A DNA stretch of 5,383 nt, from contig JAWRJC010000149.1 of NCBI GenBank assembly GCA_040307715.1, positions 1 to 5,383 on the forward strand, in the 5' to 3' direction. A program made the translations under genes and the position numbers. Source of the stretch: RUG13615 sp040307715. GTDB lineage: Bacteria; Bacillota; Clostridia; Peptostreptococcales; Anaerovoracaceae. This document shows positions 4,767 through 5,383 of the stretch, piece by piece. The stretch's first letter is position 1, and every line of letters begins with the position of its first letter. The notes beneath the pieces were generated by a model. The model was not told the DNA's origin, did not search any database, and worked only from the letters and a program-made list of their open reading frames with translations.

Positions 4767-4803
4767 TAAAAAAGGGATGCAGTTTTACCGCATCCCTTTT
4801 TTA
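4767..4803. terminator. Bidirectional rho-independent terminator downstream of fbp
   Basis: AAAAAAGGGATGC (4768-4780) pairs perfectly with GCATCCCTTTTTT (4790-4802), plus an outer T-A pair, around a nine-base loop. Six-base T-runs exist on both strands. It ends the fbp transcript from the right and would have ended the plus-strand GntR-like gene of which only the tail remains. Confidence 0.93.
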
Positions 4804-4827
4804 ATACTGATTGCATAGATGACCGCT

Positions 4828-5383
4828 TTAGTACACCTCTTTGATATCGCCGGCGCGGTATGCCTGGACGAGTGCCCTGAGATCGTCGATTTCCTCTTCC
4901 AGTTCTTTCGCCTGATCGGTATCCTTGACCATGCAGCGCTTGGGCAGCACTTCGACCGTCCGGATGACCGGGGTGAAGAACTCCTGCGTACCGTCAGGAT
5001 TTTTGGGCTTGTACGGTTTGTGCTCCGCCAGCGCCATGAAACGCGAGTTGTAGATGAAGGTGTAACCGGCGATCCCGGTCGTTTTCTGATACGCCTTGGA
5101 GATGCCGCCGTCGATGACGAACAGTTTCCCCTCGCCTTTGACCGGGCTCTCGCCATCCTTGAGCTTGACCGGCACGTGCCCGTTCAGGATGTGACCGACC
5201 GCAGGGTCGATGCCGAATTCCCGCAGGATCGCTTCGCAGTGGCGTTTCTCATTGATCAGCTTGTAGTACGGAACAGTGCGCTCCTTGTGGGTCGCCTTGT
5301 CCGCGATGAAAAGCCTCTCGAACGTCGTCATCTGATCCTTGCCGAACAGCGGCGAGGACGGACCAAGCCACAGATACCACATC
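4828..5383 (-). CDS. fbp: Class III fructose-1,6-bisphosphatase, C-terminal part (runs off the right edge)
   Basis: The last 184 codons of a class III (Firmicutes-type) fructose-1,6-bisphosphatase, which hydrolyses fructose 1,6-bisphosphate to fructose 6-phosphate in gluconeogenesis. This class is a calcineurin-like metallophosphatase of about 650-670 residues, so about 70 percent of the protein lies beyond the window. Visible family blocks, numbered from the first in-window Met (complement of 5380-5382): WYLWLGPSSPLFGKDQMTTF (2-21); GHILNGHVPVK (63-73), with the metal-site His in NGH; KLFVIDGGISKAYQ (86-99); GIAGYTFIYNS (103-113); and a C-terminal charged helix (about 154-184). The Met at the window edge is internal, not the start. 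The gene ends in TAA, 25 bases before a strong terminator, so nothing is co-transcribed downstream. Confidence 0.95.
   Translation of the reverse strand, partial: MWYLWLGPSSPLFGKDQMTTFERLFIADKATHKERTVPYYKLINEKRHCEAILREFGIDPAVGHILNGHVPVKLKDGESPVKGEGKLFVIDGGISKAYQKTTGIAGYTFIYNSRFMALAEHKPYKPKNPDGTQEFFTPVIRTVEVLPKRCMVKDTDQAKELEEEIDDLRALVQAYRAGDIKEVY

Noticed and set aside
4511..4816. Minus-strand open frame of 101 codons across the scar region
   Set aside because: It starts inside the fbp terminator and runs in a different frame from the methyltransferase remnant; no motif.
1..5383. CRISPR array, insertion sequence, phage or toxin-antitoxin system
   Set aside because: No regularly spaced repeats, transposase or integrase motifs, target-site duplications or toxin-like small gene pairs were found on either strand.

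Overview
The window looks like a chromosomal segment of an anaerobic, probably gut-type member of the Bacillota (Firmicutes). The basis is a butyrate kinase, a class III fructose-1,6-bisphosphatase, a DUF3267 membrane metallopeptidase, a strong AGGAGG ribosome binding site, TATAAT -10 boxes and compact U-tract terminators. Coding DNA is GC-rich in third positions, while the spacers are AT-rich. No genus can be named from the sequence alone.

Layout, left to right: (1) an intact GntR/FadR-type (FCD) regulator on +, 22-669; (2) a bidirectional terminator, 696-727, shared with the convergent butyrate kinase gene buk, 788-1858 on -, which has its own extended -10 promoter overlapped by a 16-bp tandem repeat; (3) a gene-free stretch of almost 400 bases (1859-2246) that is rich in inverted and direct repeats; (4) a tRNA-Arg(ACG) on -, 2247-2323, with promoter and terminator; (5) a DUF3267 membrane zinc-peptidase gene on -, 2426-3079, divergent from (6) a LysR-type regulator on +, 3368-4276, with a perfect inverted repeat in the spacer between them; (7) a scar region, 4396-4739, with the 3' end of a TylF-like O-methyltransferase gene on - abutting what looks like the 3' end of a second GntR/FCD regulator on +, both without their 5' halves; (8) the C-terminal 184 codons of a class III fructose-1,6-bisphosphatase gene on -, running off the right edge.

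The genes are mostly single transcription units rather than one operon. Convergent pairs share perfect bidirectional hairpin terminators (696-727, 4338-4367, 4767-4803). Likely functional links are butyryl-phosphate to butyrate with ATP formation (buk), gluconeogenesis (fbp), and LysR control of the divergent peptidase gene. No complete novel system is evident. The items most worth following up are the double-truncation junction near 4626-4650, the structured repeat region 2005-2170, the tandem repeat on the buk promoter, and the FCD regulator with half of its metal site replaced.
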